Positions 20,908-31,714 of a DNA stretch of 64,000 bases are shown in pieces. The translations under genes were made by a program, and so were the position numbers. The DNA lies in the NCBI RefSeq assembly GCF_963678635.1, contig NC_087063.1:15507006-15571005 (forward strand). The letters run 5' to 3'. Position 1 is the first letter of the stretch, and the number at the start of each line of letters is the position of its first letter. The notes below the pieces were generated by a model. It was not told the origin of the DNA. It ran no database searches and saw only the letters and a list, made by a program, of their open reading frames with translations. Source of the stretch: Symsagittifera roscoffensis. Taxonomy: Eukaryota; Xenacoelomorpha; Acoela; Convolutidae.

Positions 20908-21603
20908 GAATATATACGATCAATTACGCCAGCTGATGTTCAAACTTTGTTCAAATCAGTGCCGCCAATGTTCTGGAAAATCAATGATGCTGATGCTTCC
21001 TTATCGGCGGCCACAAAATTCTCTGCTCCAAAAGCAGTCAAGGATGTGTCGTTGGGACACAGACATAAAAGGAAGTCGGAGAAGACAGAAGTATCGACGA
21101 AGGAGTCAAGCTACCTGCGGTTAACGCAGCCTGGTGCAATAACACCATTTCACCAGGGTTTCTCCAGTACATCTGTGATGTACTTTTTAGTGAAAGGTTA
21201 AACAAAGTTTGGTGCACTATTTTTTGAACGAACTATATAAATATGCTCTATATAGTTCTTTTTTCATTTAGGCTGCAAAACATTTTATTTGATGGCCCCG
21301 TCGGTCAAGAGCAAGCAGATATTCTAGGAATATCTGATGCAGCGATCTCTGGGTTGGTAACCGATGTTTCCCGAGGATGACCCTCGCTGTGATACTAGAG
21401 GGTGTCAGAAAGTTGTTCTGACGGAGCGATAGGCCCAAGTTATGCCAGCTGGCATGATACACATGGTTGAAACGCATTCAGAGTCAGTGGCTCTGAGTGT
21501 CGATTTCTTTCATCGTGGACACCTGCCAGAGGTTTTCGAAATGAGAGGGAAAATGAAGATCACTTCAGCAGCTTCTACACTGCTTTTCAGATGTTGGCTC
21601 TGA
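20908..21603 (+). pseudogene. JmjC domain gene, KDM7/PHF8- or KDM2-like, interrupted
   Basis: JmjC proteins demethylate histone lysines using Fe(II) and 2-oxoglutarate. Exon 20908-21196 encodes VPPMFWKIND, then SYLRLTQPGAITPFHQGFSS and TSVMYFLVKG. The latter fits the family motif FHxDFGGTSVWYHVLKG. A 75-nt intron (donor AAAG/GTTAAA, acceptor TTCATTTAG) joins in phase to exon 21272, giving GCKTFYLMAP as in GEKIFYLI.P. The frame then continues unshifted to VMPAGMIHMVETHSESVALS, matching the (F)IPxGWIHAVxTPxD strand with the third iron ligand His, and stops at 21601. Three stops fall in this frame: TAG 21325, TAA 21358 and TAG 21430. The Asp of HxD is Gly. It is very likely inactive. Confidence 0.7.
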
Positions 21604-22300
21604 ATGAGCTTATGGTGCATCTGTGCTTAGTATCAAAGATTAAACTGATACATTTTTCTCGAAATAAATGAAAATGTAGAAAGATTTTCTTATTGCACCA
21701 GAGACGCGATCCCGCCGCAAGAATTAGAAGATCTGGAGGAGGTCTAGAGAACTCTGAAGGAGCACGACAAAACCCTAGATAACCACCTTGCCAGAATAAC
21801 TTACGTAAGTACTTCTGGCCGAAATTCATCCCAAATACTGAAATACTTACTTCCGTATCCAAAAAACTGCACCCAGTTTAATTGCGCATACTGAAATACT
21901 CAATTCGTCCCAAAATTGAGTTTCGTCATCCCGTATACTGAAATGCTTAACTCATCCCAAAAATTCAGTTTAACTTCTCATGCTAACTTTTGATAATTTT
22001 GTATTTTAAGCCAACAGCTAACGAAAGGCTGGAGAATAAAGAAGAGATGGACAGTCTCTGCCAACACCATCGTTGGTTATGCGGAGAATTGCCAGTGGGG
22101 GAATTTCCTGCCCAAATATCAGTCAAAAGGGCCTGAAGACTTTCTAATACCACATTCAAATATATAATCTGGACAGTTTTTATTAATTGATATTTTAATG
22201 GCTAGATTTATTAATTGATAATTTAAAAATAGTTTTTTTCTATAAATTGAAATATGATTCTAAGTTTTAGAATGCAGTCTGAATAACTAACTGAATTACT
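21604..22300. other. Spacer with CAAATACTGAAA motifs
   Basis: No gene. 21828-21990 carries four or five copies of a CCC(A)AATACTGAAATACT-type motif, related to the minisatellite at 17.5-18.2 kb. Confidence 0.5.
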
Positions 22301-22314
22301 GAATTTCAGAAAAC

Positions 22315-22524
22315 ATGAACGCAACTACTGATATTGAAATGTGCCCCATCTGCTGTCATGATGGACGGCATCTGTACAAGATACACGATGGGGATGTGGA
22401 TCACAAGCTGTGCTTTGTCTGCTGGTGGAAGGTACAGGATGAGCATCATCCAAAGTGCCCCTACTGTCGGCAGGGTTGCCGCCTTTCACTAGCTTCATGC
22501 CGCACATGTAACTATTGCTTTTGA
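22315..22524 (+). CDS. RING-type zinc finger protein (small or first exon)
   Basis: An ATG at 22315 follows an acceptor-like ATTTCAG within 10 bases. The 69 residues contain CPIC near the start, DVDHKLCFVC in the middle and CPYC towards the end. The order C-x2-C ... D-x-H-x2-C-x2-C ... C-x2-C fits a RING finger in which the third ligand is Asp or is supplied by another residue. RING proteins are usually E3 ubiquitin ligases. More Cys residues (CRTCNYC) follow before TGA. A strongly acidic open frame lies about 150 bp downstream, possibly spliced to it. I see no frameshift here. Confidence 0.6.
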   Translation: MNATTDIEMCPICCHDGRHLYKIHDGDVDHKLCFVCWWKVQDEHHPKCPYCRQGCRLSLASCRTCNYCF

Positions 22525-22669
22525 TCTTGTTTATTGCATTTTACACTAACTAAGCCTGGTGCCATGTAAACAACCTCTTCTTTCCACCTTTGACCACTAA
22601 CTTGAACCTTCCCAATGTAATCCACAAAAGAACAACCAACCCTTCCTCCATATCAATCATGTTTTACCT

Positions 22670-22957
22670 TTTTTTGGTTCCTCTGACACGGACGAGGATA
22701 CACATGACGATGAGGAGGGAGGAGACCAGATCGAAGTTGAGACAGTGGTGCCCTACCGTGACTCCGACCCGGAGTCGGAACCGGATCAACTGAGGAGTGT
22801 CTCCGACTTTGAAATGCTCTCGAGCAGTGACGAGGAGGAGAGCACTGCCTTGGACGCTCTTGCGTTCTCCTACGCGCAGGGTCGCGGTCGCTGGCACGCT
22901 GTGGTCTGGGATGGGCGAGTCGAAGAGGTCTCCTCGAGTGATGACGACATGCTCTAA
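22670..22957 (+). CDS. Acidic Ser/Asp/Glu-rich coding region
   Basis: The open frame encodes clusters such as SSDTDEDTHDDEEGGD, DSDPESEPDQLRSVSDFEML, SSSDEEES and a final SSSDDDML before TAA. A short non-acidic block (GRGRWHAVVWDGRVEEV) sits between them. The SSDEEES and SSDDDM runs are classic casein kinase 2 target sequences. GC content is clearly higher than in the neighbours. No start codon or clear acceptor was found. It probably belongs with the RING ORF upstream, but the frames differ, so an intron or frame defect must lie between them. Confidence 0.5.
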   Translation, partial: FFGSSDTDEDTHDDEEGGDQIEVETVVPYRDSDPESEPDQLRSVSDFEMLSSSDEEESTALDALAFSYAQGRGRWHAVVWDGRVEEVSSSDDDML

Positions 22958-23105
22958 AAACCTGCCAGGCCGGGCCCCGGGCCGTGGACGCGCCAGAGCC
23001 GCTGGTTCATCCCAGCCTGGGGTCGGAACCTCATCGTGAAGGTTCAAAATCTCAAAATAAATTACTATAACAGTTTTTGACTAGTTTATTAGAAAACTCT
23101 TTTTC

Positions 23106-23912
23106 AGCCGTCATTCGACATGCCAACATGCCGCATGCCGTCTCATTCCTCTGCGAATCGCAGAACCACACATCGTCACTCATTACCCACACAATCGGAT
23201 AGTATGACAACCTTCACTTATCGGTAAGTTTCAAAATGTCAAATCTCAAATTATATTACTAAAATGGTTTGTGACTAGTTTATTAGGAAAATGTTTTTAG
23301 TGCAAAAACGCCGCGTCAGAGCATAGCCTTTCACAGAAAGCCCCTCATTGCTCTGGGAATCGCAGAACCACACATCGTCACTCATTACCCACACAATCGG
23401 ATAGTATGCCAACCTTCACTTATCGGTAAGTTTCAAAATCTCAAATATCAAAATATATTACTAAAATGGTTTGTGACTAGTTTATTAGAAAAATGTTTTT
23501 AGTGCACAAATGCCGCCGTCCGCAGAGTATAGCCTTTCACAGATAGCCTTTCCAACCTCGGCGCATCGCAGAACCACACATCGTCACTCATTACCCACAC
23601 AATCGGATATATGCCAAGCTTCACTTATCGGTAAGTTTCAAAATCTCAAACATCAAAACAAATTACTAAAATTGTTTGTGACTAGTTTATTAGAAAATTA
23701 TTTTTAGTGCAAAAAAGCCGCTGTCCGCAGAGTATAGCCTTCCACAGATAGCCTTTCATTCCTCTGCGCATCGCAGAACCACACATCGTCACTCATTACT
23801 CACACAATCGGATATATGCCAAGCTTCACTTATCGGTAAGTTTCAAAATCTCGAATCTCAAAATATACTACTAAAATTTTTTAGGACTGTTTTTTAGAAA
23901 ACTGTTTTTAGT
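23106..23912 (+). repeat. Tandem array of exon+intron units (about 200 bp each)
   Basis: Units begin after TTTTTCAG or GTTTTTAG at about 23106, 23300, 23503 and 23707. Each contains CGCAGAACCACACATCGTCA, ends with CTTATCG/GTAAGT, and is followed by a short AT-rich intron with TTTGTGACTAGTTTATTAG. Units 1 and 2 are open in the frame RTTHRHSLPTQSDSM (Ser/Thr/His/Arg-rich); units 3 and 4 have lost a base (TCGGATATATG) and change frame. A partial fifth unit follows 23913. No known domain. Confidence 0.75.
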
Positions 23913-24760
23913 ACACACAATCGCACAAAGTTTGAATTCAACTCAGCAGCCACAAGTCCGAGTATAATGTAGTTTGATGCCAACTCTCACTTATCAAACG
24001 GTATGCCAACCCTCGCTTATCAAACAGTGTGCCAACCCTCACTTATCAGTAAGTCCGATTATTCAACTCACAAAATCAGCACAAGTCCGTTTTCACAGTC
24101 GTTCTGTTTTTCAGGACATTGTGTGTAGAGTTTTTCACTACAAATCACTTTTGGCCTTTATGACTTTAGAAATTACTTTAGAAATTACTTTTACCAAATT
24201 ACTGTAGGTTTTCATTAAAAAACTGTTTTGTGGTGCAAATCGCCGTCTAAAATGGTGCTGACTCAAATTGCAAATGGTGCTGACTCAAATTGCAAATCGC
24301 CGTCTCAAATCAAAAGCCGTTGCAGTCAATCTACGTCTCTTTGCTTCTCTCTTCTAAAACTGTAGATTTAGTTATCTTTTACTTTATTGTCTCATAGTTA
24401 TCTCTATTGCCTCATCTGATGAACTCCACTGCTTGTTTTATTGGTGCTACATAGTAGTTTAAATTACATAATTTTTTAATGATAGTTACGGAATGAAAAT
24501 TCCCAAGTTTTTTTTGATTCCAGAAAATTGTCTCTACTGAAGCTAATTGTTATTGTTTTTCGGATCCACTCGTGTAATCTTAATTATGCGCCCAAATGAT
24601 AAAAGTTTTGGCTGTATAAATTAACCAAGGACAGATGCTTACACTGAAAATGGGCTCATGACGATCGAAATGTGGTGGTCTTCTCCTTTGGTAAAAACTA
24701 TAGAAATAAATCTTCAATCCTCATTTTAATAACTCACTGTTCATACCTCCTTTTCCCTTC
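23913..24760. other. Degraded end of the exon array and spacer
   Basis: 23965-24045 has three short repeats of TGCCAACCCTCACTTATCA, derived from the unit end. 24240-24300 has a duplicated CAAATGGTGCTGACTCAAATTG block. The rest shows no gene until the nuclease-like region. Confidence 0.5.
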
Positions 24761-24787
24761 TATAATTACGTCAGTATTTGCCATCCA

Positions 24788-25972
24788 ATATCAGAATTTC
24801 CTGGGGTTTCAATTGATCGCTTCAATGGTGAGAACCTCAAATCTACGGTTTATTTTCTTTCGCACTGTCATACAGATCACATGGTGGGCCTTACTGAGCC
24901 TGAGCTCTTCGAAAGGGTAAAACATTATAACTTGAAAAATTATTGTCATAAAGTTTTGGCTGCTTTGTTGAGTGCAATGCCGTTTTATGTTGATTTGACT
25001 CCATATACAGTACGTCTGGATTCAGATAATGAGACAACATTGAGTGTTTCATTGTAGGAGGACGAGACTCATACCCTAACTGTCACTCTTATTCCTGCAC
25101 GTCATTGTCCAGGTTCAGAAATGTTCCAACTAGTTTCCAAAGAAAAATCTGTCCTTTTAACTAGCAATTTTAGATGGCAAGTTGATCATACGAAGCGAAT
25201 CAATTATCTTTTCGCCAATTTACAAGAAGCTGCTGTTCATACTTTTGATAATAATTACATCGACACAACGTTTTGCAAAACAGATTCCAATTTCTTACCT
25301 TGTAGGGAGAGCTGTCTTTCAGCCATCTTTCAAGCTGTGTCCGCATGGCTCTGCTCATTTCAAAATAATGGGGTCCATTTTTGTAACAAAACTCGCTACG
25401 ATTATGAGTTTTAATGAAAGAGCTTGCACTTAGATTCAATACTAAATTCACGTTTCATTATGTCAATATCAACTGTACAAATTTGTTCCGTCAATTCAAA
25501 ATGGGCTCACTTTAGATGACGAAAGTAACAATATCCGTTTCTGCGAGCCATCGTCTGCGTCTGCGAACTTAAAACTGCCTTGCAAGCCGGGAATCCTAAG
25601 TCCAGAAGTGCTTACAATCATTCCAACTGCAATGTTCTTCACTAAAAACGAGATAATGCCTGGGAGATTGGTTAAGCAGTGTCTGAGAGAACCATTCGGT
25701 GCTGTTATTCTTCGCACCCTTCAGCTGACGAAATAGTTGATTTCCTTTCGTGTCTGCAGTTCGGAAGTATTACACCCTTCGTTTGTCCGGATAAAGATAC
25801 TCCACTTGACTCTGTGAAAGCTTTTATTTTATATACGCTCAAACATCAGAATCCAAACACGTCAAACGATTCGAGTACAAAGTTGTGGAAAGAGAAAATT
25901 AATTTCAATAAAAGAAGTAAACGCAAACTTTATCTGGAGAAATTTTCAACAAACACACCAGACTACTAATAC
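24788..25972 (+). pseudogene. Artemis/SNM1 (DCLRE1C-like) nuclease, broken
   Basis: Artemis is a metallo-beta-lactamase/beta-CASP nuclease that opens hairpins and trims ends in non-homologous end joining. The frame gives PGVSIDRFNGENLK, VYFLSHCHTDHMVGL (metal motif HxHxDH intact) and IPARHCPGSEMF (His ligand intact). VLLTSNFRW follows where the family has TGDFR: the metal-binding Asp is Asn. IDTTFC and SREECLS-like CRESCLSAIF then follow. TAG at 25055 is in frame but could end a 51-nt intron with donor ACA/GTACGT. Frameshifts near 25411, 25465 and 25690 break the beta-CASP part, which still reads IRFCEPSSASANLKLP and CCYSSHPSADEIVDFLS as in Artemis. It ends in TAA near 25968. A pseudogene is most likely. 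Confidence 0.8.
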
Positions 25973-26205
25973 CATAGTGAGCCATTAAGACAACAAAGAC
26001 GCTTTGTCGAAGATGGAGTTTTCGAGGGAAAGGATTCAGAAACAGTTAAAACAGCCAAGGAGACGAATATTTCCACAAAAAACCAAGATATGAGCACCAT
26101 AGTGAGCCATTGAGACAACCCAGACTCTTCCTACTAGGTTTTTCGAGGAAAAGGAATCAGAAAAAACTGAAAAATTTATGCAATTGCTCAACAGTATTTA
26201 AAATA
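25973..26205 (+). repeat. Short direct duplication after the nuclease
   Basis: ACCATAGTGAGCCATT-AGACAAC occurs at 25971 and again at 26096, each followed by related sequence through TTTTCGAGG(G)AAAGGA. This is a roughly 120-bp tandem duplication. The first copy keeps a short open frame (EDGVFEGKDSETVKTAKE). Confidence 0.6.
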
Positions 26206-26334
26206 ATATTTTGCTTTTCGTACTGTATTTTTTAGTTAGCGCTTGTATAAGTTTTTTTACAGTTTTAATTAAACGAGGTTTTAAATACAGTTTTCAGAGG
26301 ACATTTCAGTTCAGCTTTCAAAAAATAAAATCGA

Positions 26335-26600
26335 GCCGTCCTTTATCTCGTCTCAAATGCAGATGTGTGCGATGATAACTTCTGAAGCAACTGAACCATC
26401 TCATTTCAATTACTGATGAGTGCGATGATAATTTCTGAACCATCTCATCTCAAATACTGATGAGTGACTTAGCTGCCATTTCAAACTGAACCATCTCATC
26501 TCAAATATGATGATTTTCTCTTATGCATAACTGAACCATCTCATCTCAAATACTGATGAGTGACTTAAATGCCACCCTTTCAAACATGAATTGCCATTTC
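26335..26600. repeat. Minisatellite CTGAACCATCTCATCTCAAATACTGATGA-type
   Basis: Five irregular copies of a unit containing GAACCATCTCATCTCAAA and TACTGATGAGTG, with variable spacers. It shares the CAAATACTGA core with arrays at 17.5-18.2 and 21.8 kb. Confidence 0.7.
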
Positions 26601-26649
26601 AAACCCTGAACAGCCATTTCAAACCCATTTTAAACCAAAACAAAAGATT

Positions 26650-27080
26650 TGTTTTCCGCATAGTTAACCAATATTTTAAGATTGGTTTGTGGATTCCGCT
26701 GACAAATGGATAAGTCCTTTTGCGTTCAAATTGCGCGTTCCTATAGATAAAAAATCAGATAATCTACCTCTAGCATTTAATTGTTCATATGCAAGTTCAG
26801 TAAAAAGCAAAAATAAGGAATCCACTTACAATTTGCGGAATCCGCTTACATTTGCGGATTCCGCATACAAATTTTGCGGATTCCACTTACATTTTGCGGA
26901 TTCCACTTACATTTTGCGGAATCCACTTTCAGTTGCGTAATCCAGAACAACTAGCTATAGTTGCTTGTTGCAGAAACCGCAACAAAACAAATGTGCCGAC
27001 AAAACTTACGTTACAGGTATATGTATGCGGAATCCACTGAAGTTTTGTTTGTGGAATCCACTTACATTTTGGAACATATT
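26650..27080. repeat. GGATTCCGC repeat with tandem core
   Basis: 26818-26945 is a tandem array of roughly 20-bp units TTACATTTTGCGGATTCCAC. Flanking parts match, in inverted orientation, the copy at 38575-38750 (for example ACTATAGCTA next to GTTGTTCTGGAT). Confidence 0.75.
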
Positions 27081-30000
27081 TTAAGACTTGTCCCTGGAAT
27101 CCAAGAACATACAGACACAAACCAAGAACATACAGACACAGTTTGGCCTCTTAATGTTAAGAATTGCAATGAAAATTAAATTTGAGAAAAATTGTCGTTT
27201 CAGCGCGAGGCTTGATAACCCGCACGAAACAAAACTTTTTTCAGGTTTGTCTTTGAGTTTTTCAACGCCTAAATTAAGGAGTAGTTTCCGATTATAAAAC
27301 CTGCTGGCTACTTTTTTATGCCCAAAGTTAGACTGGAAACCAAAAAAAAATATTTGATCTAAATTTTTCACCACAGAGAAGCAAACTAAAATTTTTTTTG
27401 ATATCGTTCGAATTACGACTAAATAAGTTTTAACTATACGAATACATCATTTGCACACTTTGATTATTGTTTGTGGCGTTTGTTTTGCTATGAAAACTGC
27501 GAAAAAATTGGGGAATAGATTGAAATTGAATGTAAGCTGCTAATTTAAAACTGGGTCAAAGAGCCAGAATTTTCATAAAATTTTGAAGTTATGCGGCATA
27601 ACTTTGACCAATGATGAAATTCCAAACTTTTTCATGAAATTGTTTTAAAATGCGCTAAATTTTATGATGCATTTTTATGTCAAATTACCGGCGAAAAGCA
27701 GGACACAAGGCTGTCTTAAATTATCTGGACAAAATGTATGAAAATTGAAACTTTCAACGCGTTTTTTTAACTTACAAAATTACTGCGCTGCAATTCATTT
27801 TGCAAAATTTGTGCCCAAAGTTTTATCCCAATACCGATAACTGTTGTTTCTTGTCCATCAAAAACTACGCAATAACTACCAATTCAATTCATATCAAAAA
27901 TTACACCAAAGTGGGCCAAACAGTAGCCAAAAAAGTAAAAATAATATAACCTTTAAAATTTAATGGTATAAAAAAAATTTTTTTTCGCTTGATTGTCCAA
28001 AAACTGTCTGTTTATTTAACATATTACCATTTTTTAAAATGAACACTTTGTTCGGCGACATAAAAGTTTCACTTTGTTGTTATTTCGGAGCAAATGCTCC
28101 AGTAGTTATGCGTAACTTTTCATTAAAAAATGTCAACAAGGTTCGGCGTTGGGTTAAAGTTTTGAACCCGAATTTCGCAATGTACAAAACGTAACTTGAA
28201 CTGTAATAACTCTGTTAAAATTTTATGCAAATTTTGTCTGTATAATTTTTTTCTGAAGTTTTGACTGGATAATTTAAAGCAACACTGTATTCCAGCCAAG
28301 TAAAAATTCTTTGCTGTCGGGTTTTGTCCGTAAACAGTCCCGATGAGGTATTACGTGAGTTGCAGTTTCACTTTTTATAAAATATAAGAGTTTTAGTAAC
28401 AGAGTATGTAAACAGAGTTTTGAGTAATTTGACTACCAAGCATTGAGAAACGTTTGCAAGTTTTCGTTGTGTCCGAACAGCAACCAAGGAGGTTCAGGGT
28501 TGTGCTCAGTATATGAAATACTTCGAAACTTTTTCAACGATTGCTAAAACGTAACAAGACTTGCGTGACAAAGGAAAGAATAAACTGAGAATGTCTTGCT
28601 ATACGACAGAGTCCATAAAGGAGAAATTTGTAAAATAGAGTAGCCCCTGAACAGCAGCAATCTGCTTGTACCAAATCAAAATCAGTAGATTTGAATCGAA
28701 TAGCAATCGGTTGCTTGATTTCATGCCAATTACAATTTCAAAACTTATATGCCGAACTTAAAATCAAACTTGAGATTAAGCCGTGAAATTCATTTCATAT
28801 TTGAAGAGATAGTGCGTATTGTTTTTTTTTGCATCATCTTGTATCCCAAAAATTAATGACTGAGTTGCTTTTCATGCTTTTGGAATACAGGAGGTTTTGC
28901 GAAATCAAAAAACAAGTATTTGTAGTTCAATTCACTCTCGAAGAGTGGAAAGGAACTTTGGATTTGGGTCGTTTTTTTCCAGTCACTTTTGGTTATCTCA
29001 AAAAAACTCGTAGTGACTCACATGTAGCTGTGATTTGACTCCTGAAAGAATTCGAACAAAGTTTCATAAGTTTCATGAGAAGCTGACCTCCCATTTTTTT
29101 ATTCTATCAAAACTTTAAAACTACTTTTCTATTCTTAAGCCTTAATGAAAGATAACTTATTTGACCTTTAAAAAATAATTTTGAAAAAATTTGGTATGAC
29201 AAAACTTAAGAGAAACAAAAATAAGTATTTTTTAAATTTTTTTTTTCGATTTTTTTTTAAATTTCAATGATCTACTTTTTTTCTCATTTAAGATCGGTCG
29301 AAATTTTCTGTGCTACTTGTACACCAACCATTTATCCCTGTTTATGCAAGATACAATGTAGAAAATGAATTTTACTAGTAGTTCACTTGGTTTTTTTCTG
29401 TTTTAGATAGTGATTTTAACGTTTTCTAGATTTTGATTTTAGCTTTGACTTTCGATAAATTAACTGCTCGTGGATTTCAATGTTATCAGTTTGTCTTTTT
29501 TATCAGTTTTTATTCAATATTGATTTTGTTGCCAGGAGTTTTCAATGGTCAAATCATTTCTCGGCCTCGTCGTGCAATTGCAAAAAGACTTATAAAAAAG
29601 AAATGCGATGTTCTCTGCTTAAAAAAATTACTATTCTGGTGGTGTGTTGTATAAGTTTTAGCTATAGGCTTAGATTATTTATTTTCGTTTTTGTTTTGGC
29701 CATGTTGATGCTGGATGTTGGTTGCTGTTCGTTTGGGCATCTAATCACAGCCGTAAAATATCTTGTTGCCTTTAGCCGATGATGTTGAAAAATGTGTTTG
29801 ATGTAAGTCGCTATCGAAATCAAGAACGGTGTTCATTTTTTGCTGCCAAGGGTGTTTATCATCGTAAGACTCTGTCGGTTTTTTATTTATTTGTTTGATG
29901 TGCAAAAGGTTCTGGTTGACGCTGAGACGTGTGTTGACAAATACTAGGAAATTTTTTTGGCTTGCTTCTAAGTTGTTAAAGGCGTTGTTTTAGAATATAA

Positions 30001-30660
30001 TAGTGCGACATTTTAGAATGCCGTCTGTGTCGGCTATTGTAGCAATTCGCTGATTATGTAGTGGTTTTCAAATAAATCCTAGGGTTCTTACTGCTTCAGA
30101 TGTCGAGTTGCAGTTGTTCCTGCCGTTGAATTCATTGATGCTCAAGAATTTTGACAACCGCCGTCTGTCTGAAATCCTCTTTGTTGTTTAAACAAAAATG
30201 CGTGTCTTGGTATTCTGGGAGCTTTTCTATTGTTTCGAGGCTTTTTTTAGCTCACTGTCGTGAAAAAATTTACTGATCCTGATTTGTTTGCAGAGCTGGT
30301 TTTTCGATTTTGTTTAGTCAGGAAGATACTTTTGAGGTCCATTTGGCTCGGAAGCTCCTGTGTTCTTCTTGGGTTGTTGTGTGATGATCTTGAGATATGT
30401 TGCTTTCGATTATTTGCCTGCATCGGTAGTGGTGTCACAAGTAAAATCCGTTTGTGATTGAAAATCCCTTGCAATTTGAGTGAACCCGGGTTGACCTCCA
30501 TAAACCGAAAAAACCTATCTTACATTTCCCCAATCCGAAAATGCTTGTCACACAATTGTCTACATCAAATTTATGGAAAAAAAGCATTGAAGAAAGATTC
30601 ATTCTAGTTTCTCCAGCTATTTGAACCAAATAAAACAGTCTGGTGATGAAAAATAACTAC
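27081..30660. other. Gene-poor AT-rich stretch
   Basis: Short open frames only, none with motifs or paired splice signals. I see no clear repeat family apart from A/T runs. A weak copy of the AATGCTTGTCA hairpin family lies at 30528-30610. Confidence 0.5.
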
Positions 30661-30789
30661 GTTTATTTTTTTATGAAAGGCAAGCTTTTCAGAAGCTTGT
30701 TAAAACTTGTTTTTAATCAAATTTAAAGTAATTAAGAGTGCTTTTGCTAAATTTAAAGCACCTTGCTCATCAAAAACGAAAATTTAGTT

Positions 30790-30870
30790 TGAAGCTAAAA
30801 AAATGTTTATCATACAATTTCCATATATGAAAATTGTATGATAACCATTTTTTCATAAAAGGGAAGATTT
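30790..30870. repeat. Short hairpin of the ATGCTT/CATACAATTTC family
   Basis: TTATCATACAATTTCCATAT is followed at once by ATGAAAATTGTATGATAA, a near-perfect inverted repeat with almost no loop. Related sequences lie at 31715-31850, 53190-53310, 59410-59525 and 60165-60260. Confidence 0.65.
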
Positions 30871-31117
30871 TCAGAAGTTTGTAAAAAGGACCGGATAAGC
30901 ATCGGTCACCCCCAAAGCAGTATAGGAGTGGACTTTAACTTGATACTAGGTTTGAGTACTATGAGCCAATCGTAAATGATAGTTCTTTATAAGCAGCACT
31001 CAGAAATTTTAATCTAAGTGGCGACGAGAGTTTGGCTGTGAAAATTCTGGAAAAATCTGGAGATTCATTCCGGCTTCGTTTTTGTTTTCAAATAATAACA
31101 GCTCAATTGTACAATCT

Positions 31118-31290
31118 CACTTATGCAGAAATGTCAACTTTTAAGGCCACCATCGGAATCATATGTGACATGAATGTGTTATCAGTTCAGTATTCTGCTT
31201 CTGAGCGCCGTCGCTTGGTTGACTTCTGACCCAGTAATCTCATATATGATTCCGATGGTGGCATTAAAATTTGACATTTTTGCATTCGTG
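31118..31290. repeat. Long hairpin, stem about 51 bp, loop about 71 nt
   Basis: Left arm 31118-31168 includes ATGTCAACTTTTAAGGCCAC and CATCGGAATCATATGTGA. Right arm 31240-31290 is its complement with few mismatches. The loop is not AT-rich. The transcript could form a microRNA-like foldback, or this is a tiny terminal-inverted-repeat element. Confidence 0.75.
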
Positions 31291-31714
31291 TAGAAATTCC
31301 GAATTTTGATCAAAAATCATATCCCTAAACATTAATTACGTATATGTTGAATATTTTCTGTTTTCTCGCACGTGTAAATTTTTTTTTAAAGGAAATGAAT
31401 TTATGCTGATGACAGAACTTGCTTGAACTTGTGGATGATCACAAAGCGATTATTGCATAACTGGAGTATGTATGCTTGGAGAATTTTTCCATCTGGAGAA
31501 CAGGTTTTTTGGCATTTGAGACGACAACTCCTCCCCAATGGTTTCGGTTCATCTAGGAGTAGGCTTAGAAAATCGTTGCTCTCTCAAGAGTTGAAGGGAT
31601 TCGCCTACAGATAATGAAGAGTTTGAGGTTCCAACCTCTAAAACCCTCTGATTTTCTGTTGGTTCTCTTCTCTGTTCAGAGATTGCACGTCTTATTGGGG
31701 TAAGTTTAAACACT

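Noticed and set aside
4320-25057. In-frame TAG/TAA/TGA codons in several genes taken as a variant genetic code
   Set aside because: All three stops occur inside frames and also as ordinary terminators. The duplicated BRCT gene shows TAC-to-TAA and GAA-to-TAA changes between copies, and frameshifts accompany them. Nonsense decay explains this better.
28829-29782. ORFs at 28.8-29.8 kb as genes
   Set aside because: Phe/Leu-rich translations of T-rich DNA without motifs or paired splice sites.
31423-31700. Coding exon with donor GTAAGT near 31700
   Set aside because: Two frames look partly protein-like but both contain stops. The donor alone is not enough.
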